Numbered from the stretch's first letter, positions 1 through 9,200 are shown. The stretch: DNA of 19,794 nucleotides from Physocladia obscura (GCA_027596945.1 JADGJH010000384.1:1-19794); one strand, 5' to 3'. Numbers and translations are program-made. Notes: generated by a model from the letters alone, not told the origin.

Positions 1-193
1 ATCCACTTCTTCATTCTTATTCCTATCCACAATTACTTCATTTCTCCCCATTTTTTAAATTTTTTCCACTCTTACCATAGATGCTGTTAGACTTTCTCCC
101 TTTAATTTTTTCTGCTTCTGATTTGCCAACTCCTGCTCAATCCTACATCTTTTCAAATCAGATACTTTATTTAAATGTGCTGCAAACAACAGC

Positions 194-1190
194 TCATTTT
201 GTAAAAACAAGTTTTTGCTTGACCTCATTTAGTTCATCCAATTGAGACTCAAGCAGAACTGGTGTAGCAAACAGAAAATAATTATTATGAGCATGCTTTC
301 CAAACTCTGTTTTAAAATTTATGTGAACATCCTGTATACTGATTCCTTTTTTCAAAAGATGCACATGACAACTTAAGCTTCCAATCAGCTCTTTCACTTC
401 CACATTTCCTAAAAATTCATCACTGAATTTGAAATGATGCATTCTAGATATTCCAGTGACAATTCCATCAAAGTTTTGCTCAAGAAATTTTGAAAATTGA
501 TACCATGATTCCATGAATGTTAGAGTTGCCAGATGATGAATCATTAATAATTCTTTGCAGATCATGAATGTTCCACACATTATTGTGCATCAAATTTTTT
601 TCCAGATTCCAAAATTTCCATCAAATAATTATTTTGTATGGCCAACAATCATGAAGTTGAGAGTTATAGAATGCTGTAAACCAAAAATCACATGCAAGCA
701 CAAATACCAAATCATCTATTTGTTCTTATTTTGGCCAGAACAGTTATCAGCAAATAATGTCAGATTTTCAGAAACCAAATAACAAAAATGATGGTGCAAC
801 ATTGATATTACCAAATCCTTCAAAACAACTTTTTCTGCTGGAAATAATCCTTCTTCAAGAAGATAATTAACTTGTTGTGGTTTACTTCCATCACAGATTC
901 CAAAAGGCAGAGCTTTTTCACCTGTCATAAAATATTGCTGATTTTGCTGGATAGTTGAATGAGGTAGCATAACTTTCTCAGAAAAATCAAAACAGTAGAT
1001 CTGGTCATTTGAAGTAAAAGAGACCCATACAAGTCTATTTCTGTAAAACTCTTTCTCTTCATGTGCAATTTTGAGGTGAGTTTCCAGAGAAAGTTGGCTT
1101 TTTGGCAACTCAGAATTTTTTAACTGAGTACACAAGTCACAAAAACCAGATCCTGGCTTGGCAATAGTGGTGTGTGAAAATTTTTGCTTT
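194..1190 (-). pseudogene. Decayed DUF7869-type transposon protein
   Basis: A broken minus-strand coding region that I read as a relic of the DUF7869 family, large proteins of transposon-like elements found in many protists and animals. Going 5' to 3' on the minus strand: a KPGSGFCDLC segment just above 1135 matches the family's Cys-containing 'KP..D.C..C' region; the ORF down to 716 ends in LTLFADNCSGQNKN, the hallmark acidic segment; after a TAG (716-718) the same frame continues with SITLNFMIVGHTK, a TAA (629-631), then DGNFGIWKK. Near 500-530 the frame shifts into the last ORF (ending 194), which has a HHFKF motif. With at least two stops and one frameshift it cannot make the full protein. 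CpG is nearly absent, as in the other transposon debris here. The family name rests on remembered motif resemblance. Confidence 0.6.
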
Positions 1191-1537
1191 CAGATCTGAT
1201 CAAATTGGCAGTAAGAAAGCTTTATGCTTTGGGGTTGCTTTGCTGGAATTCAGCAAAAATTTGTTTTTTTGTTGTACCAGATTGAAATTACCATAGCAAT
1301 TTTTCCATCCATCCATTCTGGTGGACTTGATTTTCTTCTTACATACTTCACAACAGAGCTGAAAGAATTTTTACAAAAGGAGCCTATATTACAAAGTCCA
1401 TTATTTTTTTTTTGTATTTAATGTTAGCAATTTCAAAATCATTAAAAGAAACAATGCCATTGCCTACCAAAAAAAAAAAAAAACTTAGCTGGGTTGAAAA
1501 AATCAGTCAATGTTAATATGCCATACCACAAAGCAGC
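1191..1537. other. AT-rich stretch, probable 5' part of the decayed element
   Basis: No intact gene. The minus strand contains short protein-like patches such as SPPEWMDGKIA around 1290-1320, interrupted by stops and homopolymer runs (poly-A about 1470-1485). It probably belongs to the upstream part of the DUF7869-like relic on the same strand, but nothing in it is decisive. Confidence 0.35.
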
Positions 1538-1930
1538 TTAACAAGCAGTAACAATAATTTGATTGCTTGTGTCATCAAATGAAAAAAAGCTTGATCTAAT
1601 TTTTGTAATAATATATTTTTTCTGAAACCTTTTCAAACCAGAGGAATAAATTGCATTGAACAATTCAAGTGTGTGAAAATTATAGTGTTGGCTGTGTATC
1701 TGAAATTTTGAATTTGCCAGAACTTTCAAATTGATTAAAGTTTGACACTTGATAGTATGCATCAGATTTGCTTGCAAACATTTCAAAAATATTGTCACAG
1801 TTGGAGTTAAAATGGTCAGACTTATGTTTGGAATATCAAAAATTGTGTATTCATGATAGAATAACAGGTCAATCAATGGAATGGACTTAATGCTGCTTGC
1901 ATAAAAAAATTTGTCTTGAAACTTGACCAT
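1538..1930 (-). CDS. Unidentified 130-residue ORF, probably transposon-derived
   Basis: An open frame of 130 codons starting at an ATG (1928-1930) and ending at TAA. The product is rich in Ile, Leu, Phe and Lys, with no signal peptide, no clear metal-binding motif and no family I recognise. It lies on the same strand as, and upstream of, the decayed DUF7869-like element. It shares that region's AT bias and CpG poverty, so it is more likely a fragment of that or another mobile element than a host gene. It could also be a chance ORF. Confidence 0.3.
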   Translation of the reverse strand: MVKFQDKFFYASSIKSIPLIDLLFYHEYTIFDIPNISLTILTPTVTIFLKCLQANLMHTIKCQTLINLKVLANSKFQIHSQHYNFHTLELFNAIYSSGLKRFQKKYIITKIRSSFFSFDDTSNQIIVTAC

Positions 1931-2638
1931 TAGTATTCATCTTCTTCACCTCACCATATATTAAAGTCTCTTGCCAATTATGGCATTCCATGTGGCTATT
2001 GGTGTTTTTTTATTTTTTTGAACACATGATTGGAAGTTTGAAGTCACTTTACTTAGCATTAATGCAGACTATATCAATAAATGCCTTCAATTTTATTTTC
2101 AACTGATTTCACTGTTTATTATCAACTAAATTACACAAGTACACCAATGGAACACTACTTTCAAGCAAAATTTCGTAAATTGCCATTAATTTGACATCCT
2201 CTATTAACTATGTTGGTTGGTTCCATTTACTAACTATACTGCTTGTCATAATAGACTTGAATCTCCATCATACATTAACATTTTTACAAGTATAATTGTC
2301 AATTTGGGCATTGATATTGCTACTAAACTTAACCAGCTACTATTTCAGCAACAGGGCATGTATTATTGAATGGGAAGCTGTGCTGCTTTAAATCCTGATG
2401 AACCACATGTTTTTTTCCACAGTCTATTGTGGGGACATGGCAAACAAATTTAAAAGCACCAGCAGTGGAGGTAAAACTTTTTAAAAGGTAAGACAGTAAT
2501 TAATTATTGTTGTTGATAATACAATATTCTTGAAATAAAAAATTGTTTGTCTTTCTACTTAGAACACTATTTTTTAGTTAATATAGTTGCTTTGTATTTT
2601 TGTAACGTGTTAGACCGACTTTAAACAAATGCCTCTTT
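1931..2638. other. AT-rich intergenic DNA, no gene seen
   Basis: About 700 bp with stops in every frame. I see no tRNA-like structure, no long tandem repeat and no recognisable protein motif. CpG dinucleotides are almost missing until about 2600, where base composition changes sharply on entering the GC-rich patch that follows. Confidence 0.5.
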
Positions 2639-2977
2639 TCAGCACACACGCATGTAATCTTTGAATTCTCCGTCTGCGGCGACACCGATTTCGCAGCCCG
2701 TGAAGAGCAGGTATATGCGTCCTTCAATGGCAGACGCCTGGGCCCAAGGCAGCGAGAATGTGGTCGGCGAGGCGGTTGGGGCCGACGTGACGCCCTTGAC
2801 GCGCGCGTAGGCGAAGTGGCGCAGGCCCGGCATGCATGCCGAGCACGACGCGGCGTTGTCGACCGTCAGCTGCGCGAACACAAGCACGAGCGGCGCCACG
2901 GCCTGCTTCAGCTGAGCGGCGTCGGTGTCGGCGGCGTCCGGGTCCGGCAAAGCGGCCACCTGCGGCACCACGCGGAA
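2639..2977 (-). CDS. GC-rich coding patch, probable last exon of an unidentified gene
   Basis: This minus-strand frame is strongly GC-rich against AT-rich surroundings and runs to a TGA at 2639-2641. It has no convincing ATG: the open frame extends upstream only to a TAA near 3060. A plausible 3' splice site (GTGTGCAG) would start the exon at 2977. The 113 residues then read as a mildly hydrophobic protein with a CSACMPGLRHF segment and a C-terminal CEIGVAADGEF...C; the four cysteines could suit a disulfide-bonded secreted or luminal protein. I recognise no family. No upstream exon is visible, since 3060-3900 shows no GC-rich coding on this strand, so it may be a stranded gene fragment. The composition resembles the PPCDC gene at the right of the window, suggesting host origin. 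Confidence 0.45.
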   Translation of the reverse strand, partial: FRVVPQVAALPDPDAADTDAAQLKQAVAPLVLVFAQLTVDNAASCSACMPGLRHFAYARVKGVTSAPTASPTTFSLPWAQASAIEGRIYLLFTGCEIGVAADGEFKDYMRVC

Positions 2978-3060
2978 CTGCACACATTCTAGTGTCCGCA
3001 AGGCTTGTTGGGATCGAAGCGATGCGTATAGTTGCAGCGATACGACGAGAAATGATTGTG

Positions 3061-3946
3061 GAGATTACTCAAATGCAAAACTTTTTTCCTCAAAATAAGT
3101 TGACCGCAACTGTTTCGCGATGTGCGTGCACCACCAGCAACAATCTTTCAGATATTATGTTTACTTAAACAAAATATATTTTATATTGATTGATGTGCAG
3201 ATATCTGATTGTTTTCATTTTCAGTTTTGGTATTTGAAAAGATTTGCTTTCGAATGCGTATGTAACTTTATTAATACGTCCCACAAGTGATTTTATCATT
3301 TTATTGCGGCATAATTTCGACTATTATTGTGATTTTTAATTTAAAATTTTTTATTATACCTTGAAATGTATGCCACCAATCAAATTGCAAATGCTTGAAT
3401 AAAAAACGCATTGGGTGTGTCAGCGGTACGTGCTTGGAACAGGAACCAAGCTTGCTCGACGGCCTTTAAAGTCTAATTTAGGGTTTCAACGGAAAAAAAA
3501 GTGAGGGATTTCATTTTCAAATTTTCGTGATGACATTTTTTGTAAACTTTTAAAATATATCAGTGAAGGTAATGATGTATTACTGTTCTAATAAAGAATT
3601 TTTTCAAGAATAAAGAATGAATTTTTGTTTTATATGTGAAAAGGCTAGTCGTATTGCAATATCCTTCCCTGAAAGTTAGCATTTGATCACATGACTGAAA
3701 TGAAATACGTTTGTTAAATGAATTTTTTTGATGAAAATCCATCTGTTTAAACAGAGAATTCGAGAGATACAACGACTGGCTCTTCTTTTTAGCAGTATAT
3801 GAATATAGAAATAGCTAGAGTTTATTGTAACATTTGTTGAGCTGATGTGTTGTAGTGATCCACATCCCGGCGAAAATTTCATTTGAAGCAATTTGGGAGC
3901 AGAGTAATAACAGAGTTGAGGGAATGAAAGTGAAGGAAAAAAAAAA
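3061..3946. other. Intergenic and 5' flank of the GH5 gene
   Basis: No gene found. The stretch is AT-rich with scattered CpG. A TATA-like TATATGAATATA lies near 3797-3808, about 140 bp before the GH5 start codon; it is only a candidate promoter element. A purine-rich leader (GTGAAGG followed by an A-run) immediately precedes the ATG at 3947. An upstream ATG at 3924 is out of frame with the gene and would overlap its start. Confidence 0.4.
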
Positions 3947-6900
3947 ATGCTATCAAAACAAGTGTTCGGGATCCTGGCGGTCTCGGCATCGGTTTCAGCG
4001 TTGCAGTATCTCGGCGTGGCCGAAGCTGGGCTAGAATTCGGAATCAGTCCCAGTGGCGTAACGGGAAACATTCCTGGTGTGCTTGGCACAGATTACTTTG
4101 CGCCAAACCCAACATCTATTGCCAATGCTGTGTCAAAGTATTCAAACCTGTTCCGAATTGGCTTCGCGTGGGAACGTTTGCAACCGACTCTGGACGGCAC
4201 ATTAGATGCTGCGTATCTTGCCGTCATTGACGCTGCCGTGCAAAGCGCGAACAAACTCGGCGCGGTTGCCGTTCTTGACGTTCACAACTATGCGAGATAC
4301 CGCGGTTCCGTTATTGGTGCCGGAACCGTTACGGCCGAAAACCTTGCGAATCTGTGGACACAACTCGCAACAACTTACAAAGGCAATGACTTGGTTTGGT
4401 TTGGGTGAGTTTGTGGTGTTTTGTCTATTATAAATATACTCGAGTTTAATCAAACAAATAGTCTCATGAATGAGCCAACTGGTATTGACGCCACCACATG
4501 GTTCGCTGCGGCGCAAGTTGCCATCACCGCCATTCGCGGAACCGGCAGCACTAATACAATCACTGTTCCTGGAAATTGCTTCACCGGTGCCCACGATTGG
4601 GTTTCTGGAAACTGTGATGTCACGGCAACAGCAAATGCCGTTGCTGCACTTACAATCACTGATTCGGCCAACAATTACCTGTTTGAAATGCACCAATACT
4701 TTGACTCGGACTTTTCTGGAACACATACAGGTTGTCCCAACGACCAAACCCAGCTCGTGGCTGCCACTGCTTGGTTGCGCGCAAATGGAAAAAAGGGATT
4801 CCTCGGTGAATTTGCTGGAGACTCTTCCACCCAATGCCAAACTGTTATTCAAGGCGTTCTTGAATATCTGAACACGAACTCGGACGTTTGGACTGCCGCG
4901 TCATTCTGGGCGGCTGGTTCTGCATGGGGAACTTACATGTACAGTCTTGAAGACAATGGCGTTACCGCTGCTCCGGATGCAGTTGAAATCACTGTTTTGG
5001 CCAACTTCAAGGCCTCCGCTGCCACTGTTGCCACTACTACCACAACGACGACGACGACGACCACTACTACGACTACCACGACTACTACGACCACTACAAC
5101 TACAACTACAACCACCGCTCCCACAACTACCACAACTGTTGCTACAACGACCACGACTACTACAGTTGTTGCTCCAACTACGACTACTAGTACAACTGTT
5201 GTTCCAACTACTACAGCTTCAACAACTACCAAGACCAAAAAGAGGAAGACCAGGAAGACAAAGACCACAGCATTAACTTCGACAGTAGTTACAACTACTA
5301 CCACAGTGGCTGCAGTTACAACGACCGCCGCTGCGGCCAGCACTTCCACTACATCGGTATGTACTTCATTTGTTTTGCTTGATTAAATCCCAAAGTTCAC
5401 CAAAAATATTTTCAGATTGTTCTTACCCTTGCTGGTGAAAATGACGGCGCAGGAGTCACCAATATTCAATGTAACCAAGGTGTATTGTTTTTGCAAGTCG
5501 TATTCCAAGCGACCATCAATGTCGATAACATTCACGCGTATCAACCAATGGCTGAGCTCGGCTTGCCAACCGTTTCTGCCACTTTCTCAGTCAATGGTGC
5601 TGCTCCGACTCTCACTCAACAAAATGCATTCAACGTTCAAAGTTCATCTGTTTCTGGTGCTACTTGGACTTTCTTACTGCAAGACGATGGCCCACATCCA
5701 GGTGGTCAGTTTACGCTTGGCGCTTGCACAGCTGGAACCACTCCTACTGTTTTGCTCACCTTGTCTTCTGGTCCAATCACTGACGCTCAAGGTCTTCCAA
5801 ATGGTGCAGATGGTGGTCCAGCTGTTCCTCTTGTCAACGGACCAGTTACCGTTGTCAATGCTCTTCCTGCTGAATTCAATGGTGGTGCTATCAACAATGG
5901 TGTTACTTCTGGAGGAACTCCTGCTGCGACTACCACTACTGCTGCTGCGGTTGTTACAACAACTACTGCTGCCGCCGCTGCCACCACTACTTCTGCTGCT
6001 GCCATCACTGGCGGAGCTGTCGGCACTGTCACCACAACAGTCAACGTCAACTCAAACCCCAACAATGCAAATTGTGGAGGCCCATCGAACTCTAATTTAC
6101 TTTTATACATGGGTACGACTCTTTCCGTTAAAGCCACAGGAATTACAAATACAGCATGTACAAATGGTCCAATGGCAGAATGCGGTTTGCCGACTATTCA
6201 AGGATCCGTGTTCTTTGCGGCAAACAATTCTGCTGTGGAAATCATTGCTTGGACTGGTGGTAATCAACAGTTCAGTGGAAACACTTTCCAGATCACTGAA
6301 GAAGATGACATGCCGTATTATGGGGGCACTCTTGTGTTAAACTTGCCATGCTCATACAACCCAGCGACATTCAATTCTGGTATTGCTAATCAATTGGGTT
6401 TCAGTTTTGTTACTTTGAATGCAGTTGTTGCTACGATCGATAATGCAGGAAACAATATTAATGCTAATGTAGCCGTTGTTGTTGCTGGAGCAACGACGAC
6501 TACTAGTGGATCTGGATCTGTTGCTATTGCAACAACGACCACAACTGCTGCTGCTGGTGCTGCTTCCACTGGATCGGTATGTAATTCCAAGATTTACTTC
6601 CGTTTTTTTCAAACAAAAAAATTTAATGTTTTTTTTTCTTTTTTCTCTAGATTGTCTTGACCCTTGCTGGTGAAAACGACGGTGCTGGTGTCACAAACAT
6701 TCAATGCAATCAAGGGGTATTGTTCTTGCAAGTCGTTTTCCAAGCGACCATCAATGTCGATAACATCCACGCTTATCAACCAATGGCTGAGCTTGGCTTG
6801 CCAACTGTCTATGCTACTTTCTCAGTCAATGGCGCTGCTCCGACTCTAACTCAACAAAATGCATTCAATGTTCAAAGTTCATCTGTTTCTGGTGCTACTT

Positions 6901-8381
6901 GGACTTTCTTACTGCAAGACGATGGCCCACATCCAGGTGGTCAGTTTACGCTTGGCGCTTGCACAGCTGGAACCACTCCTACTGTTTTGCTCACCTTGTC
7001 TTCTGGTCCAATCACTGACGCTCAAGGTCTTCCAAATGGTGCAGATGGTGGTCCAGCTGTTCCTCTTGTCAACGGACCAGTTACCGTTGTCAATGCTCTC
7101 CCCGCAGAATTCAATGGTGGCGCCACCAATAATGGTGTTACTTCTGGAGGCACTTCTGTTGCGACAACAACCGCAACTGTGGGTGCTGGCGCAACAACAA
7201 CTACCACCACTGCCGCTGCTGTGTCCACTTCTGGATCGGTATGTCAATATAAAATTCCGTTTAGTTATTCTGATTTTTTTTTTTTTTTCTTTGTTTTTCA
7301 ACAGATTGTTTTGACTCTTGCTGGTGAAAATGACGGCGCAGGAGTCACCAATATTCAATGTAACCAAGGTGTATTGTTTTTGCAAGTCGTATTCCAAGCG
7401 ACCATCAATGTCGATAACATTCACGCGTATCAACCAATGGCTGAGCTCGGCTTGCCAACTGTTTCTGCCACTTTCTCAGTCAATGGTGCTGCTCCGACTC
7501 TCACTCAACAGAATGCATTCAACGTTCAAAGTTCATCTGTTTCTGGTGCTACTTGGACTTTCTTACTGCAAGACGATGGCCCACATCCAGGTGGTCAGTT
7601 TACGCTTGGCGCTTGCACAGCTGGAACCACTCCTACTGTTTTGCTCACCTTGTCTTCTGGTCCAATCACTGACGCTCAAGGTCTTCCAAATGGTGCAGAT
7701 GGTGGTCCAGCTGTTCCTCTTGTCAACGGACCAGTTACCGTTGTCAATGCTCTTCCTGCTGAATTCAATGGTGGTGCTATCAACAATGGTGTTACTTCTG
7801 GAGGAACTCCTGTTGTGACAACCACCACTACTACTGCTGTGATCGCTACAACAACAACTGCCGCTGCTGTTGCCACTACTTCTACTGTTGCAGTCACTGG
7901 TGGAGCTACTGGAACCGTTACCACGACTGTCAGCGTGAAGGCAAACCCCAACAATGCAAATTGTGGAGGCCCATCGAACTCTAATTTACTTTTATACATG
8001 GGTACGACTCTTTCCGTTAAAGCCACAGGAATTACAAATACAGCATGTACAAATGGTCCAATGGCAGAATGCGGTTTACCCACAATCCAAGGATCTGTAT
8101 TCTTTACTGCCAACAATTCTGCCGTGGATATCATTTCTTGGACTGGTGGTAATCAACAGTTCAGTGGAAACACTTTCCAGATTGCCGAAGAAGATGATAT
8201 GCCATACTATGGAGGCACTCTTGTATTAAATCTGCCATGCTCATATAACCCAGCGACTTTCAATTCTGGTATTGCTAATCAATTGGGTTTCAGTTTTGTT
8301 ACTTTGAATGCAGTTGTTGCTACAATTGATAATGCAGGAAACAATATTAATGCAAATGTAGCCGTTACTTCTGTTGCCTAA
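3947..8381 (+). CDS. Secreted multimodular GH5 endoglucanase with five repeat modules
   Basis: Five exons are inferred: 3947-4404, 4462-5356, 5416-6576, 6651-7238 and 7305-8381, about 1392 residues. Residues 1-18 form a signal peptide ending SVSA. Residues about 20-330 are a GH5 subfamily 5-like retaining beta-1,4-glucanase. Arg70, His113-Asn114, the acid/base Glu157 in LMNEP (codons joined across intron 1), His230/Tyr232 in HQYFDSDFSGTH, the nucleophile Glu269 in GEFAG and Trp302 are all present, so the enzyme looks active. A poly-Thr linker (about 344-400) and a Lys/Arg patch (410-421) follow. Exon 3 then carries modules A1 and B1, exon 4 A2, and exon 5 A3 and B2, joined by Thr/Ala linkers. 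Modules A and B are not a family I know; cellulose or wall binding is inferred from the architecture. The start has a signal peptide directly behind it and A at -3. Usual fungal GH5_5 enzymes are about 350-420 residues, so this one is exceptionally long. Confidence 0.9.
4405..4461 (+). other. Intron 1 of the GH5 gene (57 bp, phase 2)
   Basis: Donor GTGAGT and acceptor AATAG. Removing it joins GG to T and rebuilds the glycine in front of the catalytic LMNEP motif, which is strong evidence for the exact boundaries. Confidence 0.92.
5032..5335 (+). repeat. Thr-codon linker microsatellite
   Basis: A degenerate ACN trinucleotide tract encodes about 30 consecutive threonines, then alternating Thr/Val/Ala/Pro stretches. 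Mixed ACT, ACA, ACG and ACC codons indicate selection for Thr rather than simple slippage alone. It is the O-glycosylated flexible linker expected between a catalytic domain and binding modules. It contains the Lys/Arg cluster KTKKRKTRKTKT at 5231-5266. Confidence 0.9.
5357..5415 (+). other. Intron 2 of the GH5 gene (59 bp, phase 0)
   Basis: Donor GTATGT, acceptor TTTTCAG. It splits the linker Ser codon from the first Ile of module A1. In-frame TAA inside confirms it must be spliced. Confidence 0.92.
5416..5912 (+). repeat. Module A1 of the GH5 protein
   Basis: First of three near-identical copies of a roughly 165-residue module starting IVLTLAGENDG and ending near NNGVTSGG. It has one Cys early (NIQC) and one late (LGAC), which could pair. 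The core carries AELGLPTVSATF, then LLQDDGPHPGGQFTLGAC. Predominantly beta-forming, Gly/Thr/Val-rich sequence suits a beta-sandwich. Function unknown; polysaccharide binding is inferred from attachment to a cellulase. Confidence 0.85.
6029..6480 (+). repeat. Module B1 of the GH5 protein
   Basis: First of two copies of a second module, about 150 residues, starting near NPNNANCGGPSNS and ending NNINANVAV. Four cysteines (NANC, NTAC, AEC, LPC). Its core AECGLPTIQGSVF and EEDDMPYYGGTLVLNLPC line up with the A core, so A and B are probably diverged copies of one ancestral fold. Confidence 0.82.
6577..6650 (+). other. Intron 3 of the GH5 gene (74 bp, phase 0)
   Basis: Donor GTATGT after a Gly-Ser linker end, pyrimidine-rich tract and acceptor CTCTAG. 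It lies at the same place relative to the following A module as introns 2 and 4, but its own sequence is unrelated apart from the splice signals. Confidence 0.9.
6651..7150 (+). repeat. Module A2 of the GH5 protein
   Basis: Second A copy and the only module in exon 4, ending in a Thr/Ala linker. It is identical to A1 and A3 over a long central block and differs mainly near its ends, for example TVYATF instead of TVSATF and GGATNN instead of GGAINN. No B module follows, so the protein order is A-B, A, A-B. Confidence 0.85.
7239..7304 (+). other. Intron 4 of the GH5 gene (66 bp, phase 0, stop-free)
   Basis: Donor GTATGT, long T-run and acceptor CAACAG, matching introns 2 and 3 in position. It is 22 codons long with no in-frame stop, so retention would insert a Phe-rich segment instead of breaking the frame. 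Splicing is the better reading because it restores the linker-to-IVLTLAGEN junction seen at the other two A modules. Confidence 0.85.
7305..7804 (+). repeat. Module A3 of the GH5 protein
   Basis: Third A copy. Over the whole module it differs from A1 by only a few, mostly silent bases (for example near 7460 and 7509). The introns in front of the two copies are not alike, which points to homogenisation restricted to exons. Confidence 0.85.
7945..8378 (+). repeat. Module B2 of the GH5 protein
   Basis: Second B copy and the C-terminus of the protein, ending TSVA then TAA (8379-8381). Its first about 130 bp are identical to B1, then a block with many mostly silent changes follows (around 8078-8130), then near identity again. 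Confidence 0.85.
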
Positions 8382-8472
8382 AATAATGTATTATTTTTTT
8401 TGGCTTCATAAATAATTTTGGAAACTCTTTTTTCTTTCTTTTTTTTCAAGAACACTGTTTCTGGTAAACAGC

Positions 8473-8478
8473 AATAAA
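8473..8478 (+). terminator. Candidate polyadenylation signal of the GH5 gene
   Basis: AATAAA about 92 bases after the GH5 stop codon, in a T-rich 3' flank. Plausible by position only. Confidence 0.4.
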
Positions 8479-9200
8479 AAATGATACAAGCAATATTGGT
8501 TGGACTAGTAGACACTGTTCCAGATTGATATACTAGATAAGTCACTTCACTATGGAATTTGTTTTGAATTTCCTGTGCGTTGACAAGGACAACATTTAAT
8601 GTTTATGACAATTCCTACATCTGAAAACTATGTTAATGCAAATATAACGGACGTCATGACTAAGCTAGTAAAAACACTTTGTTGCTCTCTGGCTCAACAC
8701 AGAGCATTCGACAACATTGCCAAATTTCACAATTTTATCATATTATAAGCAGATTCCCGATTTGTCTTCATGCCCACAAAGATGACAAATACCCATAGAG
8801 ACCAATCAAAAAGAGTACAATAAAATATATTGAATGACTTGATTCTTCAAGCATTAGCAGAACACCATAAACATGAAAATGAAAGCACGTACCTATCCCA
8901 AATAGTGCTAACCTTAAGTCCATTAATGGAAGACAGTCAGAAAAGGCATGTACATATTATGTTTGTAGGTGAATTCGGAGCCACTTCGGCCTAGCAGCCT
9001 GAGATCCTCAGCTACACTTTTAACGAATTTCCTCGCTAGTCTTGTCTTTGACTCACAAAGAGATGGTCTTGCGATCCACGCTACTGCATCTTGCTAAAAT
9101 TCTTACCATAAACAACGCAGAACGAATTTTCATTGCCGGCAATAAAAAAACAAACACGGCAGAATAATATGACTTGCAGAAGTGAACACTTTTTTTTTTA
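8479..9200. other. Intergenic DNA between the GH5 gene and the receptor relic
   Basis: No gene identified. Composition rises in GC from about 8970, and CpG reappears. This stretch may hold lost upstream exons or the promoter of the receptor-like pseudogene, but I find no convincing coding frame. A T-run followed by TTAAG at about 9190-9205 could be a 3' splice site leading into the coiled-coil exon. Confidence 0.4.

Noticed and set aside
4202..4852. 216-codon minus-strand ORF opposite the GH5 domain
   Set aside because: Antisense of a catalytic domain with all expected residues; no family signal of its own.
4933..5349. Minus-strand poly-Val ORF opposite the Thr linker
   Set aside because: Mirror of the ACN codon tract; the plus strand is firmly coding.
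5417..6340. Leu-rich plus-strand ORFs overlapping the modules (also 6859-7314 and 7318-7818)
   Set aside because: Out-of-frame shadows of the repeat modules; they recur only because the true coding sequence is repeated.
6651..8381. Treating exon 4 plus exon 5 as one uninterrupted exon
   Set aside because: The frame is open, but the 66-bp segment has intron splice signals at the same module boundary as introns 2 and 3, and splicing restores the conserved junction.
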